Shown here in pieces: positions 62,417 through 64,000 of a stretch of DNA of 64,000 nucleotides. The translations under genes were made by a program, and so were the position numbers. Under the pieces are notes generated by a model, which saw nothing but the letters and a program-made list of their open reading frames with translations, was not told where the DNA came from and did no database searches. This stretch comes from Rhizobium brockwellii (lineage in GTDB: Bacteria > Pseudomonadota > Alphaproteobacteria > Rhizobiales > Rhizobiaceae): contig NZ_CP053439.1 of the NCBI RefSeq assembly GCF_000769405.2, positions 1,054,001 through 1,118,000 on the forward strand, written 5' to 3'. Numbering within the stretch: the stretch's first letter is position 1; every line of letters starts with the position of its first letter.

Positions 62417-64000
62417 CTACTGATGTCCGCGCGTCTTCAGCCACGCCTCTGTCAGTTGCCGGAAGCGGCCGGCCATGTCGGTGATCGCTTCCTCGTCGTT
62501 CATTTCTCCCGAAAGCCAGGCGCGCGCCGGATCGGCAAAGATCGTCCGCCCGACAGCAAAGCCCTTCACGGAGGGGGCAGCCAGCGTCGCCTCGAAGCAG
62601 GAGATCAGCTCGTCGGCGGGCGCCTCGAGCCCCAGGAGCACGATACCGCGGCACCATGGATCATTTTTGGCGATCACCGCATCGATCTTTTTCCAGGCCT
62701 CACGGGATGCCTGCGGCTCCAGCTTCCACCAGTCCGGCTTGATGCCGAGCGCATAAAGCTCTTCCAGAGCGGTCGCGATGGTATCGTCGGTCAGCGGCCC
62801 GTTCTTGCCTGCGATGATCTCCACCAGCAGCTCGCGGCCAACCTTGCGGGAGGCCTCGAACAGAGTGCGCAGCTTCTCCTGCTGCTCCGTCTTCAATTCA
62901 GCCGGATCATCAGGATGATAGAAGCACAGGCACTTGATGCAATGACTGAGCGGCCATTCGACGAGTTGCGAGCCGATATCCTGGCTGAATTCGAAGCGCA
63001 GCGGCTTCGAGCCCGGCAATTCCACCGGCCGGCCGATCCAGGAGAAATTCTTCGTCGCCGCATCGAAGAAAGCGTCGCGGCCGAAGCGTTCGTCGATCAG
63101 CATGCCGTAGCCGTCGCGGCCGTTCGAAACCCGCGCCGCTGCCGCCACCGCCAGCCGTTTGAAGGCGACGATCTTCTCATGGCCGACGCCGAGCTCATCG
63201 GCGACGCTGACGAGCTGCGAACGGTGGTCGATCGCCAGCGCCATCAAAAGCGGGATTTCGCCACGCCGGGTCGATGCCCAGTGGATATGGTTGAGCGCCT
63301 CGTCCTTGCGCAGCGCCCGGTGCTTGCTGCCGGTCGTCAGGAAGAAATCGAGTTCTGCCCAGGTCGGATATTCCGGCGAGCAGAGCAGGCGGGAGACGGC
63401 GAAGGCGCCGCAGGCATTGGCCCAGGTGGCGCAGGTCTTCAGCGGCTCGTCGCGCAGAAAGCCGCGCAGGAAGCCGGACATGAAGGCATCGCCGGCGCCG
63501 AGCACGTTGAAGACCTCGATCGGGAAACCCTGGCCGATGATGCCGGCCTCGAGATCGTCGGCGATCGGCCCGTCATAGACGATGCAGCCCATGGCGCCGC
63601 GCTTGAGCACGATCGTCGCCGGCGACAGCCGACGGATCTCCTTCAGCGCGCCGAGCACGTCGTCGGCGCCGGACGCGATCAGGATTTCTTCTTCGGTGCC
63701 GACGATGAGATCGCAGTCGGGCAGCGTCTCCTTCATCTTCGAGGAGACCCGGTCGGATTTCACATAGCGCTCGAAGCCTTCCGCATGCCCGGCAAGGCCC
63801 CAGAGGTTCGGTCGGTAATCGATGTCGAAGATCACCTTGCGGCCGTTCGCCTTGGCGATGCGGATAGCCTTGCGCTGCGCGGCCTCGGTATTCGGCCGTG
63901 AGAAATGTGTGCCGGAAACGAGAACGGCGCGCGACGATCTGATGAAATCCTCGTCGATATCACCTTCATCGAGCGCCATGTCGGCGCAGTCCGACCGATA
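62417..64000 (-). CDS. iolC: 5-dehydro-2-deoxygluconokinase, kinase-DUF2090 fusion (5' end beyond window)
   Basis: Codons run to the right edge upstream of the internal ATG at 63979 (YRSDCAD before MALDEGDID), so the gene starts outside the window. The PfkB-type kinase part has the late motif FNVLGAGDAFMSGFLRG with the catalytic Asp. From about base 63280 down to the stop it carries a DUF2090 domain (LLMALAIDHRSQLVSVADEL onward), an aldolase-like barrel fused to IolC in many bacteria. It phosphorylates 2-deoxy-5-keto-gluconate and comes first of the iol genes seen here. Confidence 0.95.
   Translation of the reverse strand, partial: YRSDCADMALDEGDIDEDFIRSSRAVLVSGTHFSRPNTEAAQRKAIRIAKANGRKVIFDIDYRPNLWGLAGHAEGFERYVKSDRVSSKMKETLPDCDLIVGTEEEILIASGADDVLGALKEIRRLSPATIVLKRGAMGCIVYDGPIADDLEAGIIGQGFPIEVFNVLGAGDAFMSGFLRGFLRDEPLKTCATWANACGAFAVSRLLCSPEYPTWAELDFFLTTGSKHRALRKDEALNHIHWASTRRGEIPLLMALAIDHRSQLVSVADELGVGHEKIVAFKRLAVAAAARVSNGRDGYGMLIDERFGRDAFFDAATKNFSWIGRPVELPGSKPLRFEFSQDIGSQLVEWPLSHCIKCLCFYHPDDPAELKTEQQEKLRTLFEASRKVGRELLVEIIAGKNGPLTDDTIATALEELYALGIKPDWWKLEPQASREAWKKIDAVIAKNDPWCRGIVLLGLEAPADELISCFEATLAAPSVKGFAVGRTIFADPARAWLSGEMNDEEAITDMAGRFRQLTEAWLKTRGHQ

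Noticed and set aside
62354..63901. 515-codon plus-strand frame opposite iolC
   Set aside because: Starts inside a palindromic repeat and shows only shadow composition.

Overview
The window looks like a chromosomal segment of Rhizobium (R. leguminosarum/R. etli group). It is GC-rich and carries a glnE next to a PleC-type cell-cycle kinase. It also has ArnT-like glycosyltransferases with a dolichyl-phosphate-mannose-synthase-like partner, as known for galacturonic acid decoration of Rhizobium lipopolysaccharide. An iolC-D-E-B inositol catabolic operon and several dispersed palindromic repeats of rhizobial type fit the same picture. The species call is inference from gene content. I see no rRNA, tRNA, CRISPR array, prophage or insertion sequence.

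Layout. 1-14163: two-component kinase (cut by the left edge), glnE, a glutathione S-transferase, pleC, pepN, a soluble MCP/cache protein, a DMT exporter and a winged-helix-like protein. 14164-26236: two tiny genes, a uracil-DNA-glycosylase-like protein, a YegD-type Hsp70, an RND efflux pump with its adaptor, an APH-like kinase, an atypical SDR, ETF-ubiquinone oxidoreductase and an L,D-transpeptidase lipoprotein. 26319-36317: DMT exporter/Lrp pair, mgtE, a quinone-oxidoreductase/HxlR pair, an MFS exporter, a lipid kinase and a divergent glutamine-synthetase-like/aminotransferase pair suited to polyamine use. 36340-37170: a small ParDE-type toxin-antitoxin module lying between the intact 3' end of the aminotransferase gene and a decayed second copy of that end.

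37171-43980: lipopolysaccharide glycosylation cluster with three GT39 membrane transferases, one GT2 lipid-phosphate-sugar synthase and one flippase-like membrane protein. The third GT39 gene sits between two diverged copies of the same divergent promoter region, each carrying a relic of the gene it lost. 43948-46658: an ECF42-type sigma factor behind three DGPF/YCII genes, facing a 71-residue membrane protein. Both sides carry the same promoter pattern, TGTCGA-N17-CGWC, so the sigma factor probably controls the whole unit.

46668-58178: housekeeping and regulatory genes (AMP nucleosidase, HisC-like aminotransferase, PilZ-like proteins, LysR and AraC regulators, MATE exporter) with many small proteins. 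One of these is a 53-residue cysteine-rich protein next to a cysteine-rich AraC regulator. 58268-64000: iolB, iolE, iolD and iolC on the minus strand, transcribed from iolC (cut by the right edge) toward iolB. Every gap in this operon is filled by a different palindromic repeat.
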